This document shows positions 37,280 to 45,888 of a DNA stretch of 64,000 nt, piece by piece. Position numbers and translations under genes: made by a program. The notes under the pieces were generated by a model, which saw nothing but the letters and a program-made list of their open reading frames with translations, made no database searches and was not told the DNA's origin. The stretch's first letter is position 1. Each line of letters opens with the position of its first letter. This DNA is from Bifidobacterium cuniculi (GTDB taxonomy: Bacteria > Actinomycetota > Actinomycetes > Actinomycetales > Bifidobacteriaceae), in NCBI RefSeq assembly GCF_000741575.1, contig NZ_JGYV01000005.1, positions 62,001-126,000 on the forward strand, written 5' to 3'.

Positions 37280-37945
37280 ATGACATACGCAATCAGGACC
37301 GTGGCACGACGCGACTACGCGAAGGCGGTGTCCTTCGCCATGGAGGGCATGCACTTCGATGCCCTCATCCCCATCGAACCCCTGCGGCGCGCCTACGCCT
37401 GGTGGTTCTGGTACGACGAGCTGCGCAAGGCGACGCAGGTCATCGCTGCCTATGACGGCGACCGGCTCCTGGGGGTGCTGCTCGCCAGGATGCGCGCCGG
37501 CGTGGCGCGTCCGTTGCCCTTGGGTGCGCGGCTGGCATGGCGTGCCATGGACGTGGTGGTGACCTTGGGGAATTTCGAAGCCGACTATGTGCGCGCGAAC
37601 CGTGCCATGCGCGCCGACTACCTGCGCGACCACCGTCCCGACGGCGAGATCCTCTTCCTGACCGCCGACCCGCACGCCGGCGTGCCCGGCATCGGCACCG
37701 CGCTGCTCAATGAACTGGCGTGCCGCGAGTCCGGCAAGGAGGTCTTCCTCTACACCGACAGCGGCTGTACCTGGCAGTTCTACGAGCGGCGCGGTTTCGT
37801 GCGCTACGGCGAGCGGACGGTCAGGACGTCGAGGAAAGGCCCGGAGCTGACCTGCATGCTCTACGCCAGGGTCCTGCCGGCGATCAAAAAGCCGAGCATC
37901 CCCCGCCGCCTTGCCTCCAGGCTCTTCCGCCGTCACCCCCGTTGA
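37280..37945 (+). CDS. GNAT-family N-acetyltransferase
   Basis: 221 aa, cytoplasmic. GNAT features: RDYAKAVSFAMEG near the N-terminus, DGDRLLGVLLARM (strand beta-4 region), FLTADPHAGVPGIGTALLNE with the acetyl-CoA loop GIGTALL, and the C-terminal WQFYERRGFVRYGE. The substrate is unknown. The ATG at 37280 opens the conserved part; a start at 37262 is less likely. A frameshifted paralogue at 56066-56703 shares this whole layout and is also followed by a perfect palindrome and a DedA-like gene, so the segment has been duplicated. Confidence 0.8.
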   Translation: MTYAIRTVARRDYAKAVSFAMEGMHFDALIPIEPLRRAYAWWFWYDELRKATQVIAAYDGDRLLGVLLARMRAGVARPLPLGARLAWRAMDVVVTLGNFEADYVRANRAMRADYLRDHRPDGEILFLTADPHAGVPGIGTALLNELACRESGKEVFLYTDSGCTWQFYERRGFVRYGERTVRTSRKGPELTCMLYARVLPAIKKPSIPRRLASRLFRRHPR

Positions 37946-37962
37946 CTCGCCCCGTGTATTCC

Positions 37963-38192
37963 TGTCGTTTTCTGTCGTTAAGGCGGGCATCCGCCCGGGA
38001 ACGAATCGCCACTTAAAGCGGGCACCGGGATGGGTCCGTTTCCTGACTTAGAGCGGGCACCGGGTCGAAGGAACTTTTTGTTCCTTCGACCCGGTGCCCG
38101 CTCTAAGTCAGGAAACGGACCCATCCCGGTGCCCGCTTTAAGTGGCGATTCGTTCCCGGGCGGATGCCCGCCTTAACGACAGAAAACTGACA
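37963..38192. repeat. 230-bp near-perfect palindrome with three repeated units per arm
   Basis: The arms are exactly complementary over about 108 bases, centred near 38077 with loop ACTTTTTGT. Each arm has three units of about 35 bases starting TTAAGGCGGGCATC, TTAAAGCGGGCACC and TTAGAGCGGGCACC, with different spacers (for example CGGGAACGAATCGCC). It lies between convergent GNAT and DedA genes. One base is unpaired near the ends. A related palindrome is at 56730-56882. Confidence 0.9.
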
Positions 38193-38252
38193 CGACGACA
38201 CAACGACGGTACGACACGGAAACAGCGACCGAAGCGGTGGGGAGGGATTCGG

Positions 38253-38990
38253 TCAGCGGCGGTGGCGCGGGGTGGCGGACTCGGTGTGGGGCGTCGTCTC
38301 GGCCTCGGCGACCTCGGTGGCGCTTGCGGGCTTCTTCTTGCCGAACTTCGCCTTGACGAGGCCGACGATGGTGGGGATCAGGGAGATGACGAGGATGGCG
38401 ACGATCACCAGCTCGAAGTTCTCCTGGACGACGGGGATGCCGCCGAAGAAGTAGCCCAGGAGGGTGAACAGGCTCGACCAGACCAGGCCGCCGAGCACGG
38501 AGAAGGGGGTGAAGCGGCGCCACTGCATGCCGGAGATGCCGGAGATGAAGGGCATGAAGGTGCGGATGAAGGGGAAGAATCGGCCGAGGAACACGGCGAG
38601 CGGCCCCCAGCGGTCGATCATGGTCTCCGTCTTGGCGAGGCGTTCGGGGGTGAGGGCCTTGACCTTGCCGGAGTCGATGATGCGGCGTCCGAAGAAGTGG
38701 CCGATGAAGTAGTTGCACTGGTCGCCGATGATCGGCGCCAGCCACACGACCGGCAGCAGCGCCGCCAGGGGGAGTGCCGACTGTCCGGTCGCCGCGTCGG
38801 GGGCGGCGAAGAAACCGGCGGCGAAGAGCAGCGAGTCGCCCGGCAGGAAGGGGAAGAAGACCACGCCCGTCTCGACGAAGACGATGAGGAAGATGAAGCC
38901 GAGCGTCGGCGCGACGCCCATGGCGATCCAGCCGGCGATGGCCCCGCGCGGGTCCTTGAGCAGGTTGGCGATGAAATGTATGAATCCCAC
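38253..38990 (-). CDS. DedA family membrane protein
   Basis: 245 aa, GTG start at 38990. Family marks: FVETGVVFFPFLPGDSLLF (about 39-57), IGDQCNYFIGHFFGRR, and the basic loop GRFFPFIRTFMPFISGISGM containing the functionally important arginines. Four to six membrane helices. DedA proteins are inner-membrane proteins needed for membrane homeostasis, several acting as lipid (undecaprenyl phosphate) flippases. The lysine-rich C-terminus (KFGKKKPASATEV) is cytoplasmic. A deleted paralogue is at 56908-57161. Confidence 0.9.
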   Translation of the reverse strand: MGFIHFIANLLKDPRGAIAGWIAMGVAPTLGFIFLIVFVETGVVFFPFLPGDSLLFAAGFFAAPDAATGQSALPLAALLPVVWLAPIIGDQCNYFIGHFFGRRIIDSGKVKALTPERLAKTETMIDRWGPLAVFLGRFFPFIRTFMPFISGISGMQWRRFTPFSVLGGLVWSSLFTLLGYFFGGIPVVQENFELVIVAILVISLIPTIVGLVKAKFGKKKPASATEVAEAETTPHTESATPRHRR

Positions 38991-39044
38991 AAGCGATCCT
39001 TCATGACGACGGTGCTGACTTCGCCATCATATCCGCACGGTGAC

Positions 39045-39151
39045 CCCTCCCGAGAAATTGTTCATTTTTTTGAACAAATCTAGGACGCGGGCCGCACGAG
39101 CGGCCCGCGTCCTAGATTTGTTCAAAAAAAATGAACAATTTCTCGGGAGGG
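39045..39151. terminator. Long perfect hairpin between DUF624 and DedA genes (GTTCA family)
   Basis: About 50-base arms from CCCTCCCGAGAAATTGTTCA to the complement, loop CACGA. It contains the TTGTTCA...TGAACAA sub-hairpin in each arm and a GACGCGGGCCG inner stem. It lies downstream of the leftward DUF624 gene and upstream of DedA. Confidence 0.75.
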
Positions 39152-39275
39152 AGCGGAAGGGCATGCAGAAGGGGGCCGCACTGGCGTGCGGCCCCCTTGA
39201 GGAAAGAAAAAGGAAAGAATGAAGGAATCGGTCGATAGGCCTCCTTTGCTGGGTCGGTCGGACAGTGGGCAAACC

Positions 39276-39929
39276 TCACAGGCCGCTGCTGGCGTTGACA
39301 TAGGTGGCGCGCTCGGGCTCGCCGGTGCCGCCGTACTTGGCGAAGGCGCGCAGCAGGACGAGCGACTTCGCGTAGGCGAGCCAGCTGAGGCCGAAGACGA
39401 GCAGCAGCACACGCACGAAGGGGAGGGCGTAGCCCAGGGCGAGCGCGAAGACGTCGATGCCGACGAGGGCCAGCGAATAGCCGAAGGCGCGCCACGGGAA
39501 CATGGCGGCGAGCTTCCACTGGCGGCCCAGCGGGTTGGCGAAGCGGGCCTGGATGGGGAAGAGGTACTCGCCGAGGAACACGGTGGCCACGGTGGCGGCG
39601 ACCAGGACGATGAGCGGCAGGTAGGCGATGTTCGAATCCCAGGCCGCCCAGAAGGCCAGGCCGAAGATGAGGGCCGCGACGAGCGCGAGCATCAGGAGGC
39701 CGGAGACGAAGGCCTGGCGGAACTCCCGCCCGAACCGCCTGAGGTATTCGCGCACGAGCTTGATGTCCTCGTTGTCGTCGTACTTGAACATCGTGCTGTA
39801 CATGGCGGCCTGCGCCGGTCCGATGGTGACGATGGGGACCATGGTGAGCAGATAGACCACGTTGAGCGCGGTGAACCTGACCAGCGTTCCCAGGAACTGC
39901 CAGAACGGTGCCTCGGTATTGAACTTCAT
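39276..39929 (-). CDS. DUF624 (YesL-like) membrane protein
   Basis: 217 aa with about five hydrophobic helices. The N-terminus VRFTALNVVYLLTMVPIVTI, followed by GPAQAAMYSTM, is the DUF624/YesL signature. Such genes commonly neighbour LplB/YtcP-type oligosaccharide importers, and here one starts divergently 330 bp away. The role is unknown; an auxiliary transport function is assumed. A similar GTTGTTTATA half-site lies upstream of both divergent units, suggesting common control. Confidence 0.85.
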   Translation of the reverse strand: MKFNTEAPFWQFLGTLVRFTALNVVYLLTMVPIVTIGPAQAAMYSTMFKYDDNEDIKLVREYLRRFGREFRQAFVSGLLMLALVAALIFGLAFWAAWDSNIAYLPLIVLVAATVATVFLGEYLFPIQARFANPLGRQWKLAAMFPWRAFGYSLALVGIDVFALALGYALPFVRVLLLVFGLSWLAYAKSLVLLRAFAKYGGTGEPERATYVNASSGL

Positions 39930-39990
39930 CGTGTCGCTTCCTCGCTGCCAAGAACGATGCGTCAGTGCATCGCTTGCTTATTGAATATTG

Positions 39991-40000
39991 TATAAACAAC
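39991..40000. promoter_or_regulatory. Operator half-site before the DUF624 gene
   Basis: TATAAACAAC (complement GTTGTTTATA) lies about 60 bases upstream of the DUF624 start and matches the half-sites of the operator at 40167-40190. Confidence 0.4.
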
Positions 40001-40108
40001 GACTGGCTTTGTCTACTTGAGGCGTCACCTCAGCGCGTCGCGCACCGTGTAATACCAACGATTCCCCGCAATACCGCAGCAACCGCGCCGTTGGGTGGCT
40101 AGACAGCG

Positions 40109-40127
40109 ATTATGCTGCGGGCATAAT
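40109..40127. promoter_or_regulatory. Inverted repeat in divergent promoter region
   Basis: ATTATGC, TGCGG, GCATAAT: a symmetric 19-bp site within the 330-bp divergent region. It could be a second operator. The region has no gene. Confidence 0.4.
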
Positions 40128-40151
40128 GAAACGCCGACTCTGTAATCCGAT

Positions 40152-40190
40152 TTGACAACGTCAGTTGTTGTTTATAGCATCTTAAACAAC
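40152..40190 (+). promoter_or_regulatory. Promoter with overlapping operator for the second glycan operon
   Basis: TTGACA at 40152-40157 fits a -35, and TATAGC at 40173-40178 is a possible -10 with a short spacer. The inverted repeat GTTGTTTA-TAGCATCT-TAAACAAC (40167-40190) overlaps the -10 and would block initiation when bound by a LacI-type repressor. Confidence 0.5.
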
Positions 40191-40259
40191 GCAGTGAGGA
40201 GACCCCGCGACGGAGCGGCCGCCCACTGTGGCAGGGATTTTCCAAAGGAGGAAAAGAGA

Positions 40260-41336
40260 ATGCAGACGTCCTCAAGCACCGAGACCGACGAAACCGTCGG
40301 CATGACCGGCGGTGCGGCTGCAGTCCTCGGCAGGGAGGAGGAGGCCGCGCTCGACGCCAGGGAGCCGGAACACCTGTCCCGCAAGGACCGACGTGCCCGC
40401 AGGAAGGCCGCCAAGATGGCCGCCCACGTGGCCGGTGACAAGAAGCACGCCTTCCGGCTGTGGCTCTACGTGGCGCCGCTGCTCGTGCTGGTCTTCCTGT
40501 TCAGCTACGTGCCGCTCTTCGGCTGGATCTACGCCTTCTATGACTACCAGCCGCCGATCCCGCTGTCCGAAAGCAAGTTCGTGGGCCTGCAATGGTTCGA
40601 GATGCTCGTGCAGAACCCCGCACAGTTGCGCACCATCGGCCAGGTGCTCCTCAACACCTTCGCCATGTCCGGACTGAACATCCTGACTTCCTTCCTGCCC
40701 GTGATCTTCGCCATCATGCTCAACGAGATCCGCGCGAAGTGGTTCAAGAACCTCATTCAGACCCTGACCACCCTGCCGAACTTCATCTCCTGGGTGCTGG
40801 TCTACTCCATCGCCTTCGCCATGTTCTCCTCGACCGGCATGGTCAACGAGACCCTCATGAACCTGCACCTGATCAGCGAGCCGATCAAGTTCCTCGACTC
40901 CCCGGACCAGGTGTGGCTCAAGATGCTGCTGTGGAACCTGTGGAAGGGCCTCGGCTGGGGCTCCATCATGTACCTCGCGGGCATCGCCGGCATCGACCCC
41001 GAGCTCTACGAGGCCGCGCAGGTGGATGGCGCCAACCGCTTCCAGCAGATCATCCACGTGACGATCCCGCAGCTCATGCCCACCTACTTCGTCCTGCTCA
41101 TGCTCTCGATCTCCAACTTCCTGAACAACGGCATGGACCAGTACTACGTCTTCCAGAACGCGTTCAACCAGAAGTGGATCCAGGTCCTCGACCTCTACGT
41201 CTACAACGTGGGCATGGGCCAGAACAGCCTCTCCCTGGGCACCGCGATCTCCATGCTCAAGTCCCTCGTCTCGGTCGGCCTGCTGCTGTTGGTCAACTGG
41301 CTGTCCAAGCGTACCCGCGGCGTCGGCATCGTCTGA
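40260..41336 (+). CDS. Oligosaccharide ABC permease, LplB type
   Basis: 358 aa. A long charged N-terminus (about 60 residues, DRRARRKAAKM) precedes six membrane helices. The EAA loop is LYEAAQVDGANRFQQIIHVT, and the C-terminus NWLSKRTRGVGI matches the LplB subgroup that carries larger oligosaccharides. An ideal AAAGGAGG ribosome site precedes the ATG at 40260. First gene of a long operon (permease, permease, binding protein, GH29, GH3, GH31, GH42, ROK). Confidence 0.9.
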   Translation: MQTSSSTETDETVGMTGGAAAVLGREEEAALDAREPEHLSRKDRRARRKAAKMAAHVAGDKKHAFRLWLYVAPLLVLVFLFSYVPLFGWIYAFYDYQPPIPLSESKFVGLQWFEMLVQNPAQLRTIGQVLLNTFAMSGLNILTSFLPVIFAIMLNEIRAKWFKNLIQTLTTLPNFISWVLVYSIAFAMFSSTGMVNETLMNLHLISEPIKFLDSPDQVWLKMLLWNLWKGLGWGSIMYLAGIAGIDPELYEAAQVDGANRFQQIIHVTIPQLMPTYFVLLMLSISNFLNNGMDQYYVFQNAFNQKWIQVLDLYVYNVGMGQNSLSLGTAISMLKSLVSVGLLLLVNWLSKRTRGVGIV

Positions 41337-41389
41337 TCCGCGCGCATCCACCAGCACACCAAGAGCCTTCGGGTCCACAAGGAGAAACC

Positions 41390-42349
41390 ATGACAACCGC
41401 AACCGCACCGGCCACCACGGCGAAGAAGCCGCGCGGCCACAACGCCGGCATCTCGCCGGCCATGCGCCGCACCAAGGGCGAGAAGGTCTTCACCGTCGTC
41501 AACGTCCTGCTGCTGACGCTGTTCGCGCTGATCTGCACCTACCCGTTCTACTACCTCATCATCAACTCGCTGTCCAACAACCAAGCGGCCGCCGCCGGCG
41601 AGGTCAACTGGTGGATCCAGGGCCTCCACTGGGACAACTACAAGACCGTCCTCGGCCTCGACGGCCTGGGTCGCGCCGCCTGGATCTCCGTGGCGCGTAC
41701 CGTCATCGGCACCGTCCTGACCGTGCTCGCCAGCGCCTACCTGGGCTTCATGTTCACCCAGCAGAAGATGTGGAAGCGGTCCTTCTGGTACCGCTTCGTG
41801 GTCATCACCATGTACTTCAACGCCGGCCTGATCCCGATGTTCATCACCATGAAGAACTACGGCCTGACCAACAACTTCTGGGTGTACGTGCTGCCCGCCA
41901 TCGTGCAGCCCTTCAACATCATCCTGGTCAAGACCTACATCGAGTCCATCCCCAGCTCCCTGCAGGAGGCCGCCGAGGTGGACGGCGCCGGCACCTTCAC
42001 CGTCTTCTGGAAGATCGTGCTGCCGATGTGTACGCCGATCCTGGCGACCGTGGCCATCTTCTCCGCCGTCGGCCAGTGGAACTCCTTCCAGGACACGCTG
42101 ATCTACATGACCGACTCGAAGCTGTACAGCCTGCAGTACCTGCTGTACACGTACATCAACCAGGCGAGCTCCATCGCGAACTCGGTGAAGGCGAACGCGG
42201 CGAACGCGGCGATGCTGGCGACGGCGACGACGCCGACCGCAATCCGCATGACCGTCTCCGTGATCGTCGTCCTGCCGATCATGTTCATCTACCCGTTCTT
42301 CCAGCGCTTCTTCGTCAAGGGCATGATGCTCGGCGCAGTCAAGGGCTGA
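41390..42349 (+). CDS. Oligosaccharide ABC permease, YtcP type
   Basis: 319 aa, six membrane helices after a short basic tail. EAA loop LQEAAEVDGAGTFTVFWKIV; family features include YFNAGLIPMFI and the C-terminal KGMMLGAVKG. An AAGGAG ribosome site precedes the ATG at 41390. It pairs with the LplB-type permease 53 bp upstream. The ATPase is not encoded here. Confidence 0.9.
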   Translation: MTTATAPATTAKKPRGHNAGISPAMRRTKGEKVFTVVNVLLLTLFALICTYPFYYLIINSLSNNQAAAAGEVNWWIQGLHWDNYKTVLGLDGLGRAAWISVARTVIGTVLTVLASAYLGFMFTQQKMWKRSFWYRFVVITMYFNAGLIPMFITMKNYGLTNNFWVYVLPAIVQPFNIILVKTYIESIPSSLQEAAEVDGAGTFTVFWKIVLPMCTPILATVAIFSAVGQWNSFQDTLIYMTDSKLYSLQYLLYTYINQASSIANSVKANAANAAMLATATTPTAIRMTVSVIVVLPIMFIYPFFQRFFVKGMMLGAVKG

Positions 42350-42478
42350 CCTGCCGCACCGCCGCCCGCAGCGGACGCGGGCGGCGCGCGGTGACGCAAA
42401 CCAACCACCCACCGACAACCAACCAAACTGTGCTCAGCGATGAGCCAAACGCAAGAGGATAACAAGGAGGTTTCCCTC

Positions 42479-44245
42479 ATGGAAATCAAGAAGAAGGTCG
42501 TCTCCGGCCTGGCCGCCACCCTCTCGGCGGCGATGCTGCTGGCCACCGCGGCATGCGGCGGCGGCAGCGACTCCGCAGCCGACGACGGCAGCTTCATGAC
42601 GGTGGACGTGTTCTCGTCGACCGCGAACTACCAGGGCGTCCAGAAGGGCTGGTTCGCCAAGATCGTCAAGGACAAGTTCAACATGGAGCTCAACATCATC
42701 GCTCCGAACGTGGCCGGAGGCGGCGATACCCTCTTCGACACCCGCTCGACCGCGGGCAACCTCGGTGACCTCGTCATCGTGGGCATGGGCAACGGCCGTC
42801 TGCAGAAGCTCGTCAAGTCCAAGCTCATCACGGACATGACCCCGTACTACGACAAGATGACCAACGTGAAGAACTACCAGGCCGGCGTGGACTACGTGAC
42901 CAAGCAGGCCGGGCAGGACGGCGTGTGGGGCGTGCCGGGCAACGTGTCCGACGAGTCCCCGACGAAGTCCTCCGAAGGCGTCGAGCCGGCGGCCGCGCCG
43001 TACATCCGCTGGGACTACTACGCGAAGGTCGGCTACCCGAAGATCTCGAACCTCGACGACTTCGCGAACGTGCTCAAGCAGATGCAGGACAAGGCGCGCG
43101 AGGAGACCGGCCAGGACGACATCTACGCGGTGTCCCTGTTCAAGGACTGGGACGGCGAGCTGATGCAGAACGCGCAGGCCGCCTCCCAGTGGTACGGCTG
43201 GTACGCGCAGAACTCCGTGCTCGTGCCGTCCGATGACGACGCCGCGCAGGTCACCCCCGCCAGCCAGGTCGGCAGCGGCTACGACCAGATGATCGAGTTC
43301 CTCAACAAGTGCAACGACATGGGCCTGGTGGACCCGGAGTCCACCACCCAGAACTGGGACAACCTGTCCACCAAGGTCACCGAGGGCAAGGTCCTCATGT
43401 CCATCTGGTCCTGGCTGGGCAAGCCGCGCATGAACAGCACCGAGAACCAGGAGAAGGGCATCGGCTTCATGCTCGCCCCGCTCGAGAACATGAAGGTCTA
43501 CACCCCCGGCTTCCAGCCCGAGGGTGACGGCAACTCCTTCATCGCCATCGGCTCCAAGGCCAAGAACAAGGAACGCCTCGCCAAGTTCATCGACTGGCTG
43601 TACTCCCCGGAGGGCATCTACGCCTCCGCGTTCAACTCCGGCGGCGCCGCCTGCCCGAAGGACATGTGCTGGACCCTCAACGACAAGGGCGAGCCTGAGC
43701 TCAACGAGTTCGGAGAGAAGGCCATGTTCGACTCCGCCGGCCTGCAGGTGCCGGCCGAGTACGGTGGCGGCTCCTACAACGACGGCGTCTCCGCGCTCAA
43801 CTTCAAGGCCGTGAACGCCAACGGCACCGACCCCGAGACCAAGGCCGCCTACAACCCGCAGCTGTGGGCCACCCAGCTGGCGAAGACCACCAAGCTGCAG
43901 GAGGACTGGGCCAAGCACATGGACGGCGCGAAGACCGACCTCGAGTACCTCGAGAAGACCGACCGCCTGGCCGTCGCCCCCGGCGCCACCTACACGCCCC
44001 CGGAGGAGGACTCCCAGATCTCCACGCTGCGTTCCAGCGTGAAGACCGAGGTCATCAACGCCTCCTGGCAGGCCGTCATGGCCGGCAGCCAGGACGAGTG
44101 CCAGAAGATCTTCAAGGACATGGGCACCCAGATCAACGACCTCGGCTATGCCCAGGTTCTCGAGGTGGACAAGAAGAACGCCGACGACCTGATCAAGGCT
44201 CGCCAGGAGATCGTCAAGCAGTTCGCCGACAAGGAAGACAAGTAA
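42479..44245 (+). CDS. Large oligosaccharide-binding lipoprotein
   Basis: 588 aa, larger than usual CUT1 binding proteins and typical of LplB/YtcP systems that take long or branched oligosaccharides. The lipobox is MLLATAACGG (Cys about 22). Visible motifs are LFDTRSTAGNLGDLVIVG, EGVEPAAAPYIRWDYYAKVG and FIDWLYSPEGIYASAFN. Perfect AAGGAGG ribosome site. A strong hairpin follows 15 bases after the stop, suggesting high, separately adjusted expression. The cargo is inferred from the following fucosidase, beta-glucosidase, xylosidase and galactosidase genes. Confidence 0.9.
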   Translation: MEIKKKVVSGLAATLSAAMLLATAACGGGSDSAADDGSFMTVDVFSSTANYQGVQKGWFAKIVKDKFNMELNIIAPNVAGGGDTLFDTRSTAGNLGDLVIVGMGNGRLQKLVKSKLITDMTPYYDKMTNVKNYQAGVDYVTKQAGQDGVWGVPGNVSDESPTKSSEGVEPAAAPYIRWDYYAKVGYPKISNLDDFANVLKQMQDKAREETGQDDIYAVSLFKDWDGELMQNAQAASQWYGWYAQNSVLVPSDDDAAQVTPASQVGSGYDQMIEFLNKCNDMGLVDPESTTQNWDNLSTKVTEGKVLMSIWSWLGKPRMNSTENQEKGIGFMLAPLENMKVYTPGFQPEGDGNSFIAIGSKAKNKERLAKFIDWLYSPEGIYASAFNSGGAACPKDMCWTLNDKGEPELNEFGEKAMFDSAGLQVPAEYGGGSYNDGVSALNFKAVNANGTDPETKAAYNPQLWATQLAKTTKLQEDWAKHMDGAKTDLEYLEKTDRLAVAPGATYTPPEEDSQISTLRSSVKTEVINASWQAVMAGSQDECQKIFKDMGTQINDLGYAQVLEVDKKNADDLIKARQEIVKQFADKEDK

Positions 44246-44260
44246 TCCCGACGGTCATCG

Positions 44261-44348
44261 TGTGGCTGTCCGGTTGCCCGCGTTGCGCTAGAAATTGTTC
44301 ATTTTTCTGAACAAAATCTAGCGCAACGCGGGCAACCGGACAGCCACA
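44261..44348. terminator. Hairpin after the binding protein gene (GTTCA core with unique outer arms)
   Basis: Outer arms TGTGGCTGTCCGGTTGCCCG...CGGGCAACCGGACAGCCACA pair exactly and continue into TAGAAATTGTTCATTTTTCT...TGAACAAAATCTA at the tip. Here the GTTCA core forms the loop end, whereas in other copies it forms the base of the stem. Confidence 0.8.
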
Positions 44349-44386
44349 CACCAAGACACCCACTACACCCCCAGGAGGTGCACGCC

Positions 44387-45862
44387 ATGGCCCCCACCCT
44401 CGCACAGGTCACCTCGGTCGCCAACGCGGGACCCTACCGCCCCGACTGGGCTTCCCTCGCCGCCAACCGCAACCCCGACTGGTTCGCCGACGCCAAGTTC
44501 GGCATCTTCACCCACTGGGGCCTGTACACCGTGCCGGAATACCGCAACGAATGGTATTCGCGCAACATGTACATCCAGGGGTATCCCGAATTCGACCACC
44601 ACGTGGCCACCTACGGCCCCCAGCGCGAATTCGGCTATAAGGACTTCATCCCCATGTTCACCGCCGACGCCTTCGACGCCGACGCCTGGTGCGCGCTCTT
44701 CGCCCGCGCCGGCGCGCGCTACGTCATGCCGGTGAGCGAACACCACGACGGCTTCCAGATGTACGCCAGCGACCTGAGCCGCTGGAACGCCGCCGCCATG
44801 GGCCCGAAGCGCGACATCCTCGGCGAGCTCGCCGACGCCGCGCGCGCCCACGGACTGCACTTCACCACCTCCAACCACCGCGCCGAACACTGGTGGTTCA
44901 TGGGCCACGGTCGCGAATTCGACTCCGACGTGCGCGACCCCATGGCCCGCGGCGACTTCTACTGGCCCGCCACCGTCCCCGAACCCAACGAGTTCGACAT
45001 CGACAGCACGCCGGCGCCCACCGCCGAGTTCCTCGAGGACTGGCTGCGGCGCAACGCGGAGATCATCGACGCCTACCAGCCCGAACTGCTCTACCTCGAC
45101 TGGTGGGTCCAGCACCGCGCCTTCAAGCCGTACCTCAAGCTCCTCGCCGCCTACTACTACAACATGGCCGCCGCCCGCGCCAGCCGCGCCGCCATCTGCT
45201 ACAAGTACGACGCGCTCGCTTGGGGCGCCGGCATCGTCGACGTCGAACGCGGCGGCTACCCCGACCCCACGCCCTTCGTCTGGCAGACCGACACCGCCAT
45301 CGCCCGCAACTCCTGGTGCTACACGGACTCCCTCGAGTACAAGCCGTGCTCCGAGCTCGTCGTCAACCTCATCGACGCCGTCAGCAAGAACGGCAACCTG
45401 CTGCTCAACGTCGGCCCGCGCGCCGACGGTTCCATCGCCGACCACGATCGCGCGCTGCTCGAGACGATCGGCCGCTGGCTGGATGCCAACGGCGAGACCA
45501 TCTACGGCTCGCGACCCTGGCGCATCGCCGCCGAAGGCCCCGCCAGGCCGGCCGGCGGCATGTTCGCCGACCAGCGGACCGTCGCCTACACGCCGCACGA
45601 CTGGCGCTTCACCGCCCGCGACGGCGCCCTGTACGCCTGCTGCCTCGCCCCGTCCGGCGAGGACGACCTGACCTGCACGACCTTCGCCGCCTTCGATGGC
45701 ACTCACCAGCCCGTGTTCAACGGCGTCGTCAACGCCGTCGAACAGCTCGGCGCCGGCCCCGTGCCCTTCGAACGGCGCGACGACGGCATGCACATCCACC
45801 CCGACCACCATGCCGCCGTCGACCCGGAACTGCCTCTGGCCTTCCGGATCGACCTCGGCTGA
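44387..45862 (+). CDS. Alpha-L-fucosidase, GH29
   Basis: 491 aa, no signal peptide, so intracellular. GH29 motifs: DAKFGIFTHWGLYTVP (about 34-49), YVMPVSEHHDGFQMY, and LLYLDWWV with the likely nucleophile Asp 238; also NGNLLLNVGPRADG, a conserved GH29 C-terminal barrel motif. It removes terminal alpha-L-fucose. The acid/base cannot be placed by eye. An AGGAGG sits 8 bases before the ATG at 44387; a GTG nine bases earlier overlaps the ribosome site. The neighbours suggest the fucose is on galactose of xyloglucan side chains, though human-milk or mucin glycans are possible. Confidence 0.9.
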   Translation: MAPTLAQVTSVANAGPYRPDWASLAANRNPDWFADAKFGIFTHWGLYTVPEYRNEWYSRNMYIQGYPEFDHHVATYGPQREFGYKDFIPMFTADAFDADAWCALFARAGARYVMPVSEHHDGFQMYASDLSRWNAAAMGPKRDILGELADAARAHGLHFTTSNHRAEHWWFMGHGREFDSDVRDPMARGDFYWPATVPEPNEFDIDSTPAPTAEFLEDWLRRNAEIIDAYQPELLYLDWWVQHRAFKPYLKLLAAYYYNMAAARASRAAICYKYDALAWGAGIVDVERGGYPDPTPFVWQTDTAIARNSWCYTDSLEYKPCSELVVNLIDAVSKNGNLLLNVGPRADGSIADHDRALLETIGRWLDANGETIYGSRPWRIAAEGPARPAGGMFADQRTVAYTPHDWRFTARDGALYACCLAPSGEDDLTCTTFAAFDGTHQPVFNGVVNAVEQLGAGPVPFERRDDGMHIHPDHHAAVDPELPLAFRIDLG

Positions 45863-45888
45863 CCCACCGACCCCAAGGAGAGCCATCA

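Noticed and set aside
37963-38192. CRISPR-like appearance of repeated TTAAGGCGGGCA units with unique spacers
   Set aside because: Only three units per arm in mirrored orientation, unit length is not exact, and there are no cas genes; the structure is a palindrome.
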